Below the pieces are notes generated by a model that was given only the letters and a program-made list of their open reading frames with translations, was not told where the DNA came from and made no database searches. A program made the position numbers and the translations under genes. DNA of 64,000 nt, from the NCBI GenBank assembly GCA_002968845.1, contig PVBG01000011.1, positions 145,169 to 209,168 of the forward strand, given 5' to 3'. This stretch comes from Neorhizobium tomejilense. Lineage in GTDB: Bacteria; Pseudomonadota; Alphaproteobacteria; Rhizobiales; Rhizobiaceae. This document shows, piece after piece, positions 25,677-34,401 of the stretch (its first letter is position 1; each line of letters opens with the position of its first letter).

Positions 25677-26432
25677 TCAGGCTTCCAGCAAGGCGATCCC
25701 CAAAGCCCTGTAGGACGCCAGCCGCTCCTCGTCGATGCCCTCCTGCACGATCATGCCCGACAATGCCGAAACCGGCATGATGACATGCGGCGAGGCCGCA
25801 TCCAACTTTTCCACTGTCACGAGCGTGATCGTCTCTGAGGAACAGGCGGCGATGTGGCGCTTGATCGCCGCCTCCTCGAAATCGCCGGTCGAAAGTCCGC
25901 GGGCGGGATGTACCGCAGTGACGCCGAGGAAGAAGATGTCCGGCCGCATCAGCGCAATCTGCGCCATTGCCGATGCACCCGTCGCGACCATCGAATGTTT
26001 GTAGAGCCGCCCGCCGATCAGGATCACCTCCACCATCGGATGGTGTTCGAGTTCCGCCGCGATCGTCGGGCTGTGCGTGACGACCGTCACGGCAAAGTCG
26101 CGGGGCAGGGCGCGGGCGATCTCGGCAGTCGACGTGCCGCCGTCCAGAAAGATCGTCTGGCCCGGCTTCACCATATCAGCCGCCGCCCTGCCGAGCCGCT
26201 GCTTCACATCTGATGACACCGCCCGCCGTGCGGACAAATCCGGCAGGTCGGGAGAGATGGGCATAGCCCCGCCATGCACCCGCCGCAGCAGGCCTTCCGC
26301 TGCCATCTCCCGAAGGTCCCGCCGGATCGTATCCTCCGAAAGCGAAAACTCTTCCGCCGCCCGTTTGGCGATGACCTGCCCCTCCCGGCGCAGCATGTCG
26401 AGGATGAGGCTCTTGCGTTGGGTTGTCAGCAT
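25677..26432 (-). CDS. DeoR family transcriptional regulator
   Basis: 251 residues. The helix-turn-helix lies at about 20-45 (VIAKRAAEEFSLSEDTIRRD) with the typical RVHGGAMP stretch after it, and the sugar-phosphate sensing DeoRC domain follows (FLDGGTSTAEIARALP, VVTHSPTIAAEL). ATG 26432 matches the family start. It diverges from the DUF4406 gene, and phased repeats lie between them. Confidence 0.92.
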   Translation of the reverse strand: MLTTQRKSLILDMLRREGQVIAKRAAEEFSLSEDTIRRDLREMAAEGLLRRVHGGAMPISPDLPDLSARRAVSSDVKQRLGRAAADMVKPGQTIFLDGGTSTAEIARALPRDFAVTVVTHSPTIAAELEHHPMVEVILIGGRLYKHSMVATGASAMAQIALMRPDIFFLGVTAVHPARGLSTGDFEEAAIKRHIAACSSETITLVTVEKLDAASPHVIMPVSALSGMIVQEGIDEERLASYRALGIALLEA

Positions 26433-26444
26433 GGCTCTTGACTC

Positions 26445-26522
26445 TGCACGAAATTGCATGAATAAGCGCAAATATGCCTGAAATAGCGGATATCGTAAAG
26501 TGTTTTCCGGCATATTCGTGCA
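26445..26522. promoter_or_regulatory. Phased TGCNYGAA repeats, candidate DeoR operators
   Basis: TGCACGAA (26445-26452), TGCATGAA (26455-26462) and TGCCTGAA (26475-26482) are spaced 10 and 20 bases apart, and the reverse complement TTCGTGCA sits at 26515-26522. All are on the same helical face or nearly so, in the space between the DeoR gene and its divergent neighbour. Confidence 0.5.
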
Positions 26523-26560
26523 ATTCCGCGATGAATGCGGACAAGTTTGGAGAAGCGAAG

Positions 26561-26917
26561 ATGTTGATTTTGATCGCTGGCCCCTACCGCTCCGGCACCG
26601 GAGACGACCCTGAGAAGATGGCCGAGAACCTGAAACGGCTCGAAGCGCCGTCGCATGCGCTGTTCAAGGCCGGTCATGTGCCGATGATCGGCGAATGGGT
26701 GGCGTTGCCGGTCTGGCATGCGGCCGGCGGAAAACATGTGGGCGACGACCTCTACGAGGAGATCTTTCACCCGGTGGCGGGACGTCTGCTGCAGCTCTGC
26801 GAAGGCGTCCTGCGCCTGCCGGGTGCCTCCAAGGGCGCCGACAACGACGTCCGGATCGCCAACGAACGCGGCATTCCGGTCTGGCATCGGCTGGAAGATG
26901 TGCCCGGTGTCAGTTGA
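26561..26917 (+). CDS. DUF4406-like nucleoside 2-deoxyribosyltransferase-fold protein
   Basis: 118 residues from ATG 26561. MLILIAGPYRSGTGDDPEKM and GHVPMIGEW followed by LPGASKGADNDVRIA are characteristic of DUF4406/nucleoside deoxyribosyltransferase-like proteins. Reaction unknown. The divergent DeoR regulator suggests a sugar-phosphate or nucleoside substrate. Confidence 0.78.
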   Translation: MLILIAGPYRSGTGDDPEKMAENLKRLEAPSHALFKAGHVPMIGEWVALPVWHAAGGKHVGDDLYEEIFHPVAGRLLQLCEGVLRLPGASKGADNDVRIANERGIPVWHRLEDVPGVS

Positions 26918-26985
26918 CCGGCGGTTTGAGACTTCTGGCCTGAAAAAACCGTGCTAGAACACACGCGGTCCAAAGGAGGATTTTC

Positions 26986-27618
26986 ATGTATACGCTGTTC
27001 TTTTCGCCCAACGCCTGTTCGCTGGCAAGCCACATCGCGCTTGCCGAATCCGGTCTTCCCTACGAGATCAAATGGGTGAAATTCGCCGACAAGGAACAGC
27101 AGTCGGAAGCCTACCTGAAGATCAATCCGAAGGGCCGCGTCCCGGCACTCGCAACGGACCGGGGGATCATCACCGAGTCCGTCGCGATCCTCGCCTTCAT
27201 CGCCCAGGCCGCACCCGAGGCGAAGCTGGCGCCGCTCGACGACCCGTTCCTGTTCGGCAAGATGCAGGCTTTCAACGCCTATATCGCCTCGACGGTGCAT
27301 GTCGCTTACGCCCATTGGCGCCGCGGTTACCGCTGGGCGGACAACCAGTCCTCCTTCGACGACATGGCCGCCAAGGCGCCAAAGGTCTTTCACGATTGTT
27401 TTCAGGTGATCGAGGACTCGTTGCTCGAAGGCCCCTATGTGCTCGGGGAAACCTATTCGGTCGCCGACGCCTATCTCTACCTGATGGCCGACTGGCTCGC
27501 GAACATGAAGCTTGATCGTGCGGATTTTCCGAAGGTCAACGCGCACTACGAGCGGATGAAACAGCGTCCCGCCGTTCAGCGCGCCCTGGCCGAACAGGCC
27601 GCCGCGACAGCGGACTAA
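26986..27618 (+). CDS. Glutathione S-transferase
   Basis: 210 residues with the thioredoxin-like N-terminal domain (FFSPNACSLASHIALAESG, NPKGRVPALATD) and helical C-terminal domain. SPNACS is like the beta-class catalytic region, including a cysteine at about 11. AAAGGAGGA ribosome site. Conjugates glutathione to electrophiles or acts in redox repair; substrate unknown. Confidence 0.9.
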   Translation: MYTLFFSPNACSLASHIALAESGLPYEIKWVKFADKEQQSEAYLKINPKGRVPALATDRGIITESVAILAFIAQAAPEAKLAPLDDPFLFGKMQAFNAYIASTVHVAYAHWRRGYRWADNQSSFDDMAAKAPKVFHDCFQVIEDSLLEGPYVLGETYSVADAYLYLMADWLANMKLDRADFPKVNAHYERMKQRPAVQRALAEQAAATAD

Positions 27619-27711
27619 CGCCGGAAGACGGCATCAAGCTTTTCCGCTCGAATACGGGTTCACCTCAGCCTCATGACCCGCCCCTTGCCCGGTAAGCGGA
27701 TCATGGGAGCG

Positions 27712-27912
27712 TCAGGCGCATTTCGCCAGAGGCGCCTTGTTGCAGTTCGTATCGGCTTGAAGCGGGCGCGGGAAGGGCAGGTCGGCGAGTTGCCGCAGGT
27801 CCATCGCGCGGATGTCGGGATGACGGAACGGATCGTTCGACTGCAGGTCCGTCAATGTTTCGGCCGTTTCCAACCAGGCTTTCAAGTTCAAGAAAATCTT
27901 CAGCGGTGCCAT
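27712..27912 (-). CDS. Small uncharacterised protein (DUF1127-like pattern)
   Basis: 66 residues on the minus strand, divergent from the LysR gene at 28015. DPFRHPDIRAMDLRQLADLPF resembles the MS-REL-DL-PF part of rhizobial DUF1127-like small proteins, but the first half differs. Two cysteines are close to the C-terminus (CNK, KCA). Translation is likely but not certain. Confidence 0.5.
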   Translation of the reverse strand: MAPLKIFLNLKAWLETAETLTDLQSNDPFRHPDIRAMDLRQLADLPFPRPLQADTNCNKAPLAKCA

Positions 27913-28014
27913 GACCGTTACCTCGCAAATATGTGACCATTTGCAGACGTAACATCGGCTTTGCCGCTCGGTTTTTCAATTGAGTTCTTGAGAGCGTGAC
28001 TATAGAAAAGCTAT

Positions 28015-28911
28015 ATGAGCAATCTCAACCTCGTGCATCTCAACGGCTTACGGGCTCTTGAGGCGGTCGGGCGCCTGGGCTCGCTGCAGGCGGCTGCCGA
28101 CGAGCTCGGCGTCTCGGTGGGTGCCGTCAGCCAGCAGGTCATCAAGGCCGAAGCCCAGCTCGGCCAGCCGGTGTTTCAACGCCTGCCGAAAGGCATGATG
28201 CCGGTCGATTCGGCGCGGCCCATGCTGGCGCGATTGAGCGAAGGGTTTCATGCGCTTTCGGAAGCGGTGGCGATCGGCAGGCGGCAGGACGATGCGCTGC
28301 TGACCATCTCCGTCGCACCCGTGTTTGCAGCCCGGTTCCTCGTCCATCGGCTCGATCGGTTCTCCAGCCTGCACCCGGAAATCCGCCTGCGAATAGATGC
28401 AACGACCAGGCTCGCCGATCTTGGTGTCGACGATATCGATCTCGGCATCCGCGTCGGGCCGGGCAGCTGGCCGGGCGTCGATGCCGAGCTGCTGATCGAG
28501 CAGACGGTTTTTCCGGTCTGCTCCCCCGCACTTGCAGAAAAGCTGAAGGAGCCGAAGGACATCCTGAAACTGCCGGCGATCATCGACGGCCCCTCGATGT
28601 TTTCCTGGGAGATCTGGCTGAACGAAGCGGGCCTCTCCGGCGCCGGCATGGCGACCCGCCACGTCTTCAACGATGCCTCGCTCTGTCTCGACGCGACGAT
28701 TGCGGGCCAAGGCGTGATGCTCGCCTGGCATACGCTGGCGACCTACGCGCTGGAACAGGGGCGGCTGGTCGAGCCGTTTTCGATCCGGGCACGCACCGGC
28801 ATGGGGCATTATCTCGTCACCCGCGCCGGCGCTCGGGCGCCAGCGAAGGTGAGGGCTTTCCGGGATTGGCTGAAGACGGAGCTGCCGCCGCTCACGGAAA
28901 GCCGGAAGTAA
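28015..28911 (+). CDS. LysR regulator of the GcvA subgroup
   Basis: 298 residues. LHLNGLRALEAVGRLGSLQAA and SVSVGAVSQQVIKAE pattern (here LGVSVGAVSQQVIKAEAQLG) is typical of GcvA-like regulators. The C-terminal effector domain ends in the LPP region. Divergent to a small protein and convergent to the glutathione transferase at 28916, whose expression it might control only indirectly. Confidence 0.9.
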   Translation: MSNLNLVHLNGLRALEAVGRLGSLQAAADELGVSVGAVSQQVIKAEAQLGQPVFQRLPKGMMPVDSARPMLARLSEGFHALSEAVAIGRRQDDALLTISVAPVFAARFLVHRLDRFSSLHPEIRLRIDATTRLADLGVDDIDLGIRVGPGSWPGVDAELLIEQTVFPVCSPALAEKLKEPKDILKLPAIIDGPSMFSWEIWLNEAGLSGAGMATRHVFNDASLCLDATIAGQGVMLAWHTLATYALEQGRLVEPFSIRARTGMGHYLVTRAGARAPAKVRAFRDWLKTELPPLTESRK

Positions 28912-28915
28912 AGCG

Positions 28916-29575
28916 TTACGCCGGTTCGGCGGTCCGCTTGTCCCACATCGCCTTGAAGCCGGGGCGGGCCTGGGCCGCCTCGATCCAGGCCTTCAAGGCC
29001 GGGCGGCTGTCGAACAGCGGCGCATATCCTTGCGCATAACGCACGACTTCTCCGACATTGATATCTGCCACGGTGAAACGGCCGCCGACCATGTGGCCGG
29101 TCTTGGAAAGGTGCTTTTCGAGCACGTCGAAGGGCCGCTTCAGGGTGCGGGCCGCAACCTCGATGTCGGCCTTGCCTTCTTCCGTTTCCGCCCTGCCGCC
29201 GGCGATCGTGGCGGAGATCTTCAGAGCCGGCGTCTCGACGCTGGTCGCGCCGAACAGCGACCACTGGACCATCTGGCCCTCCTCGGCAATATCCTTCGGG
29301 CCGAGTTCGCCGCCGTATTTGCGGGCGAGATAGAGCGTGATCGCCAGCGACTCGTGCAGCACGAAACCGTCATCGTCCATCGACGGGATCGAGCCCATCG
29401 GGTTGATGCTCAGGAATTCCGGCGACAGCGTGTTGACCGGCGCACCCGGCGCCATCGGTTCGGGCAGGCGGTAGCCCTGGATGATCGGAATAAGTTCGAA
29501 AGGAATACCCAGCTCTTCGATGAGCCACAGCGGCCGCGTGGCGCGCGAACGGTAAACGCCATATATTTTCAGCAT
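28916..29575 (-). CDS. Glutathione S-transferase
   Basis: 219 residues from ATG 29575. N-terminal thioredoxin fold with YRSRATRPLWLIEELG and the glutathione-binding INPMGSIPSMDDDGFVLHES, then helical C-terminal domain with VADINVGEVVRYA. Convergent with the LysR gene, 4 bases apart. Confidence 0.9.
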   Translation of the reverse strand: MLKIYGVYRSRATRPLWLIEELGIPFELIPIIQGYRLPEPMAPGAPVNTLSPEFLSINPMGSIPSMDDDGFVLHESLAITLYLARKYGGELGPKDIAEEGQMVQWSLFGATSVETPALKISATIAGGRAETEEGKADIEVAARTLKRPFDVLEKHLSKTGHMVGGRFTVADINVGEVVRYAQGYAPLFDSRPALKAWIEAAQARPGFKAMWDKRTAEPA

Positions 29576-29708
29576 CAAAGTCCCTCCAGGAAATGCGAGC
29601 GCAAGCTACGGGCAGGCCGCCCAAAACGGAAGACCAATCCGCGTTGGACGATCATGAAAGTTTTCGATAGGATTTAATCGTGTCCGATTTCTTGGAAAGG
29701 ATCCGATC

Positions 29709-29987
29709 ATGCGCACCACCCAGTCGCTCAGCATCACCCTGCCGCTCGAAATGGCGCAGATGGTCAAGGCCAAGGTCGCTTCCGGCGAATATGCCACCGA
29801 AAGCGAAGTCATCCGCGACGGCTTGCGCACGCTGCTCGCCCGCGATGCGGCAATCGAGAAGTGGTTGGTGGAGGAGGTGGTTCCGACGCTGGATGAGATC
29901 GAAGCGCACCCGGAGCACCTCTTGTCTCCTGAAGAGGTCCGAAAACGCCTGGACGCCCGTTTTGAAAAGATAGTGGCGAAAGACTAG
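29709..29987 (+). CDS. Orphan ParD-like antitoxin
   Basis: 92 residues, ribbon-helix-helix fold: LSITLPLEMAQMVKAKVASG then YATESEVIRDGLRTLLARD. The C-terminus (about 58-92) is acidic and helical like a toxin-binding tail. No ParE gene follows: the next gene is on the other strand and overlaps the stop by 3 bases. Confidence 0.8.
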   Translation: MRTTQSLSITLPLEMAQMVKAKVASGEYATESEVIRDGLRTLLARDAAIEKWLVEEVVPTLDEIEAHPEHLLSPEEVRKRLDARFEKIVAKD

Positions 29988-31363
29988 CCAATCCGGTTGT
30001 TCGCGATCGTCAGATGCTTGAACCCCTGAACCTGCCCGTCTCCGCGAGCCAGTTCGGTCGTGGAAGGCGTCTTCCACCGGTGGCCGATCACCGCGCCGTC
30101 CTTTACCGCCTCGAACAGGTTGCCGGAAATCAGCGCTCCGCCGGCGCCTTCGACCACCGTCACCGCACAACCGACCTTCGCCTGCCGGACGATGTTGTTG
30201 CTGGCGAGCACGTTGCGCAGGTATGGCCCGAAACCGAGCGCCATGCCCCAGAGCGGCACATTCTCGATGACATTACCGGTTACCGCGGTGTCTGCCTCGA
30301 CGCTGATGCCGACGCCAAAGATCGCTCCGTCGAGCACATAGGGACCGGTGGGGGTAAGGTTGCGGACGATATTGTTGGCGACGGTCGCAAGCCGGCCACC
30401 CTCGTTGAAATTGACCACTGAAATGCCGTTCGCCGCGCCGTCCATGATGTTGCCCGAGACCAATGCGCCCTCGAAAGCGAATTCCGCATAGATCGCCGTT
30501 TCGCCGGAGGCGAGGCATGTATTGTTGGCGATCTGCGCGTTTGAGGCGCTGTTGGCGCGGATCGCCGAAAAGGCCGAATGCGAAATCTGGTTGCCGGTCA
30601 CCATCACGTTGCCGGCCCGGAACAGGTTGATGGCGTTTCCGTACTGGCCGGTGCCGCCGTTTGTGGCGCGGATCCGGAAGATGCGGTTGCCGGAAACGAT
30701 CGTGCCGTCGGCGCCCTTGGTCCAGCGATGGATGAGGATGCCGCCATTGCCGCAATCGGAGACCGTATTGCCGGTGACCGAAAGCCCGGCGCTCTCGACC
30801 GCATAGAGACCGTATTCGGCGGCTCCGGAAATGCGGCTCCGCTCGATCCGCCCGCCACAGCGTTCGAGTTGCACTGCGGTCCTGCGCGCGCCGATGATTT
30901 CGCAGTTGTCGATGACGATCTCACTGATGCCGCGCATGGTGACGAGCGCCGGGCTCTGGTCGTCGAGCCCGTGGTTCGCCCCGTCGATGACGATGTTGGA
31001 AAGCTCGATGCGGCGCCCCCCGTCGGCCGTCAGCATCCGCCCGCCACCGGAATAGACGAGCCGGGAAGCCCCGGCCACGCCGGTCATGCGGGTGCCCTCG
31101 GGCAGATCGAGATTGGACACCGGGTAGTTTCCGGGTGGCAGGAAGACCGGCATGTTCTGACGCGCCGCCTTGGCGATGATCTCCGCGAGTTTGCGGTTCT
31201 GCTTGTCGCCTCCGTCCGGGGTGACGCCGTGGGCGCCGGCATCGATCGAGCCGCGCAGGTCGATCGTCGAAAAGCCCTGGGGGGCGGCGAGGAGGGGCCG
31301 AGGCATGGCTCCGGCTGCCGCCGCACCCGCGATCATCGTCAATGCCGTGCGTCTCGAAATCAT
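29984..31363 (-). CDS. Tat-secreted repetitive beta-helix protein (TIGR03808 type)
   Basis: 459 residues from ATG 31363 (GGGGAGAC upstream). The Tat signal MISRRTALTMIAG ends near residue 27. The remainder is a right-handed parallel beta-helix with repeated motifs (VTGNQIS, IANNTCLA, VSGNIMDG, VANNIV), as in carbohydrate-active lyases. It matches the rhizobial Tat-translocated repeat protein family of unknown function; polysaccharide binding is plausible. Confidence 0.85.
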   Translation of the reverse strand: MISRRTALTMIAGAAAAGAMPRPLLAAPQGFSTIDLRGSIDAGAHGVTPDGGDKQNRKLAEIIAKAARQNMPVFLPPGNYPVSNLDLPEGTRMTGVAGASRLVYSGGGRMLTADGGRRIELSNIVIDGANHGLDDQSPALVTMRGISEIVIDNCEIIGARRTAVQLERCGGRIERSRISGAAEYGLYAVESAGLSVTGNTVSDCGNGGILIHRWTKGADGTIVSGNRIFRIRATNGGTGQYGNAINLFRAGNVMVTGNQISHSAFSAIRANSASNAQIANNTCLASGETAIYAEFAFEGALVSGNIMDGAANGISVVNFNEGGRLATVANNIVRNLTPTGPYVLDGAIFGVGISVEADTAVTGNVIENVPLWGMALGFGPYLRNVLASNNIVRQAKVGCAVTVVEGAGGALISGNLFEAVKDGAVIGHRWKTPSTTELARGDGQVQGFKHLTIANNRIG

Positions 31364-31591
31364 CCAGCGCGTCTCCCCTGCGTCAATAAAGCATTTTCCA
31401 TGCCGGTCCTTTATATTGTTACTATGCTCAAAGGTTCCGCTCGATTGAGTAAAATAGGCTTCTTTTGAAGCTTCAATCATGGCAATTTCACAATGATCTT
31501 AAGCAACGATAAGGAATTCTCCGCCATGCTATACGGCACTTGGCGCGAGTTCCCGCGTATTTTCTTTGGAAAATGAAAAGGAGGCACTCGG

Positions 31592-33106
31592 ATGGCGGGA
31601 CCCATGTCGCATAGCATGCCCTTGACTTTTGTCGATCCGCTGGACGAACTCTGCAGCCGCCTCCTGCGCGTTTCCGCCGACAGCGAGATAGACCTCGACA
31701 TCGCAGTGGCTACCCGCGAACTTGAAACCCGCACCCTTCTCGATCAGCTCCCGGACTTCATCTACGTAAAGGACCGTCGCGGCCGCTTCGTTTTTGCCAA
31801 TGCCGCAGCCGGGCGCAGCAGCAAGCTGCATAAAGGCAACGATCTGATCGGCAAGACCGATTTCGATATTCTCGATCATGAAACCGCACGTGAACTGTTT
31901 CTCGTCGAACAGGAGATCATGTCGACCGGCGTGGCCATCGACGGCCGCGAGGAACGCGTCAAGCTCGGCGATGGCCGTATGCTCTGGCTCACCACCTCGA
32001 AAATGCCGCTGCGCGACGTTCACGGCCAGATCGTCGGCCTGGTCGGCATTTCACGCGACATTACCGAGCGCAAACGCCAGGACGACCGCCGGCACGGCCA
32101 TGCGCGCCTTCTCGAAATGGTCGCTCGGGGCCAGCCTTTGTCGGCGGTTCTGGATGCGATCGTCAAAACGGTCGAAGAGGAATTGGACGACGTCATCGCC
32201 TCGGTCCTGCTTCTCGAAGAGGGTACGGACCGGCTGCGCCACGGCGCGGCGACCCGCCTTCCGCCCGATTATGTGAAGCTGATCGATGGCATCGAGATCG
32301 GCCCGAAGGTCGGCTCCTGCGGCACGGCCGCCTGGCGCCGCGAACCGGTCTTCGTCAAGGACGTGCTGGCCGATCCACTCTGGGACAATTATCGCGAACT
32401 GGCGCTGAGGTTCGGTTTCCGCTCCTGTTGGTCGACGCCGATCATGAGCGCTGACGGGCTGGTGCTGGGCACGTTCGCGCTGTATTCGGATGCGCCGCGC
32501 GAACCGACCGAGCTCGAACTCGAGCTGACGGCGATGGCGACCGACATCGCCGGCATCGCCATCGAACGCGCCCGCGCGGAAGAGCGCATCCAGCACATGG
32601 CCCATCACGATCCGCTGACCAGCCTTCCGAACCGCACGCTGTTCTGGGCGCAGTTCAGCCGTGCGCTGCATGAGGCCCGCCGCGAGAAACGCAAGGTGAC
32701 GGTCGCCTATCTCGACCTCGACAATTTCAAGCAGATCAACGATACGCTGGGGCACGCGGCCGGCGACGAGGTGTTGAAAACGCTGTCGTGGCGCATGGTC
32801 AACTGCGTCCGCGTCACCGATCTTCTGGTTCGCCTTGGTGGCGACGAGTTCGCGATCGTCTTCAGCAATGTCAGTCAGGACGAGCTCGGCCTGGTCCGCC
32901 GGCTTCAGGAATTGCGGACCGCGATCTCGAAACCGATCGTCATCGACGGCAAGAGCGTCACCGCCACCTGCAGCATGGGCGTCGCCTTCTTCCCGCAGGA
33001 CGGCGATACGCCGGAAGAACTGCTCGCCCGCGCCGACCGCGCGATGTACGAAGCCAAGGATCTCGGCCGCGACCGCCTGCGTGTTTCCGGAGGCGAGGGG
33101 ATTTAG
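31592..33106 (+). CDS. PAS-GAF-GGDEF diguanylate cyclase
   Basis: 504 residues. A PAS domain at about 45-165 (LDQLPDFIYVKDRRGRFVFAN), a GAF domain at about 175-330 and a GGDEF domain at about 340-500 with an intact signature LGGDEFAIV near 416 and no I-site visible in the sequence I checked. Makes c-di-GMP in response to ligands or redox state. Its stop overlaps the 3' end of parE on the other strand by 4 bases. Confidence 0.9.
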   Translation: MAGPMSHSMPLTFVDPLDELCSRLLRVSADSEIDLDIAVATRELETRTLLDQLPDFIYVKDRRGRFVFANAAAGRSSKLHKGNDLIGKTDFDILDHETARELFLVEQEIMSTGVAIDGREERVKLGDGRMLWLTTSKMPLRDVHGQIVGLVGISRDITERKRQDDRRHGHARLLEMVARGQPLSAVLDAIVKTVEEELDDVIASVLLLEEGTDRLRHGAATRLPPDYVKLIDGIEIGPKVGSCGTAAWRREPVFVKDVLADPLWDNYRELALRFGFRSCWSTPIMSADGLVLGTFALYSDAPREPTELELELTAMATDIAGIAIERARAEERIQHMAHHDPLTSLPNRTLFWAQFSRALHEARREKRKVTVAYLDLDNFKQINDTLGHAAGDEVLKTLSWRMVNCVRVTDLLVRLGGDEFAIVFSNVSQDELGLVRRLQELRTAISKPIVIDGKSVTATCSMGVAFFPQDGDTPEELLARADRAMYEAKDLGRDRLRVSGGEGI

Positions 33107-33429
33107 TCCTCGTCCTCCGGGGCGATATCCACGCCGAAATGCCGCGCCGCGTCCCGATGGCCTTCGAGGATGTTGCCAACCTCAAGCGTTCCAGTTTGAT
33201 AGCGGAAGTAGATGATATATCCGCGGTAGACGGAGCTACGTAGGTTTGGACCAAGTTCCGATCGAGTACGCCCCATCTCTCCCGGAAGACTTGCGAGATG
33301 CCGGCATCTCTGGCGCAGCGCCTTCACAAAGCGCTCTGCGGTTGAGATGCTGCCGCTTTCGCGGGCGATGTATTTGAAGATATGGATTAAATCGTCTTGG
33401 GCACTGTCGAGATATCGCAACCGGGCCAA
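33103..33429 (-). CDS. parE: ParE-type toxin
   Basis: 108 residues of RelE/ParE fold: YLDSAQDDLIHIFKYIARES at the N-terminus and LRSSVYRGYIIYFRYQ further on. ParE toxins inhibit DNA gyrase. Begins directly after the parD stop. Confidence 0.9.
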   Translation of the reverse strand: MARLRYLDSAQDDLIHIFKYIARESGSISTAERFVKALRQRCRHLASLPGEMGRTRSELGPNLRSSVYRGYIIYFRYQTGTLEVGNILEGHRDAARHFGVDIAPEDED

Positions 33430-33675
33430 TCAATAGCCCTCTTTGCGCAATTCTTCGGCTGCCGCTTCCAGCGAAGCGTCGAGCTCTTCCTCGCTGACAT
33501 CTCCTCCTCTTTCGAAAGACCGCTGCAGCGTGTCCCTCAGCGCGGAAAGCTTCGCCTCGCGCTCCTGCACCAGTCGCAGGCCTTCGCGCACCACGTCGCT
33601 GGCCGAGCTGTAGCGCCCGTCCTGTACGGCTTCCTCGATGAATTTTTCCCAGCGGGCATCGATCGAAACATTCAT
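33430..33675 (-). CDS. parD: ParD-type antitoxin
   Basis: 81 residues with the ribbon-helix-helix WEKFIEEAVQDGRYSSASDVVREGLRL and a charged C-terminal tail. Represses its operon and neutralises ParE. The ribosome site GGAGG is 8 bases upstream of ATG. Confidence 0.92.
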   Translation of the reverse strand: MNVSIDARWEKFIEEAVQDGRYSSASDVVREGLRLVQEREAKLSALRDTLQRSFERGGDVSEEELDASLEAAAEELRKEGY

Positions 33676-33701
33676 GCGCCTGCCTCCAATTTCTACCTAA
33701 A

Positions 33702-33730
33702 ATTATACTGGAGTAACATTTTATGCGCAA
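33702..33730 (-). promoter_or_regulatory. parDE promoter
   Basis: On the minus strand TTGCGC and TATAAT are 17 bases apart, giving a perfect -10 about 27 bases before the parD ATG. Confidence 0.6.
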
Positions 33731-33731
33731 T

Positions 33732-34307
33732 CTACGGCAGCGGCTGAGGCGCCTCGGAAAGCTCGCCCTCCGGCGGCTTTTCCGGTGCCACGTAGATCTC
33801 CTCGAAACTCGACACGAACTTTTCGAACAGCACCGAAAAGGCGTTGAGTTCGTCTTCCGGCCAGTCCTCCAGGACGCGTGCCAGCAGGGTGCGTTTGACG
33901 GCGCGGATCTCGGCCAGCAGGCTGTCGCCGAATTCGGTGCGCACCACCAGCGAACGGCGGCCGTCGGCCTGAGAGGCATCGCGGCGCAGGATGCCGCGGG
34001 TGACGAGATCGGCGACCAGCCGGCTACCGCGCGAGGGGTCGATGCGCATCGCCTCGGCGATAGCACCGACCGTCACCTCGCCCTCGATCCGGCGCATCAC
34101 GTCGAGCACGTCGAGATGCGAGATTTCCAGCCCCGGCGCGATATTGGCGATCGCCGTGCGGCCGATGATCCGCCGGCCGATCAGGATCCGCATCCGCCCG
34201 AGCGTCTCGCTCACGCGGGCCACATCCTCGGGGGAAGGCGAGGCGGCAGCGGGTTTCTCTTTTAAAAGGCTCTTCGTCGTCATGGCGTGAAACATATCAA
34301 AGCCCAT
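33732..34307 (-). CDS. MarR family regulator of the adjacent MFS exporter
   Basis: 191 residues from ATG 34307, chosen because GGAAAG lies 6 bases upstream; ATGs at 34295 and 34283 are alternatives. The winged helix covers about 60-140 (ISHLDVLDVMRRIEGEVTVGAIAEAMRIDPSRGSRLVADL in part). Divergent arrangement with an exporter is the usual MarR layout, so it probably represses it until an inducer binds. Confidence 0.88.
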   Translation of the reverse strand: MGFDMFHAMTTKSLLKEKPAAASPSPEDVARVSETLGRMRILIGRRIIGRTAIANIAPGLEISHLDVLDVMRRIEGEVTVGAIAEAMRIDPSRGSRLVADLVTRGILRRDASQADGRRSLVVRTEFGDSLLAEIRAVKRTLLARVLEDWPEDELNAFSVLFEKFVSSFEEIYVAPEKPPEGELSEAPQPLP

Positions 34308-34343
34308 GAGGCTTTCCAACTGTTCTTTGCGCTGCGCATCAAA

Positions 34344-34378
34344 GTGCCGTTGACAATTATATGCTGAAGGCACATAAA
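34344..34378. promoter_or_regulatory. MarR operator and exporter promoter candidate
   Basis: GTGCC (34344-34348) and GGCAC (34369-34373) form a perfect inverted pair spaced 20 bases, overlapping a TTGACA (34350-34355) and a CATAAA (34373-34378), 17 bases apart, directed at the MFS gene. Confidence 0.5.
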
Positions 34379-34401
34379 TTTAGGACACTTTGGATTGACC
34401 C

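Noticed and set aside
25372..25713. 113-codon plus-strand frame after the LysR gene
   Set aside because: No family resemblance, it overlaps the end of the DeoR gene and has no convincing ribosome site.
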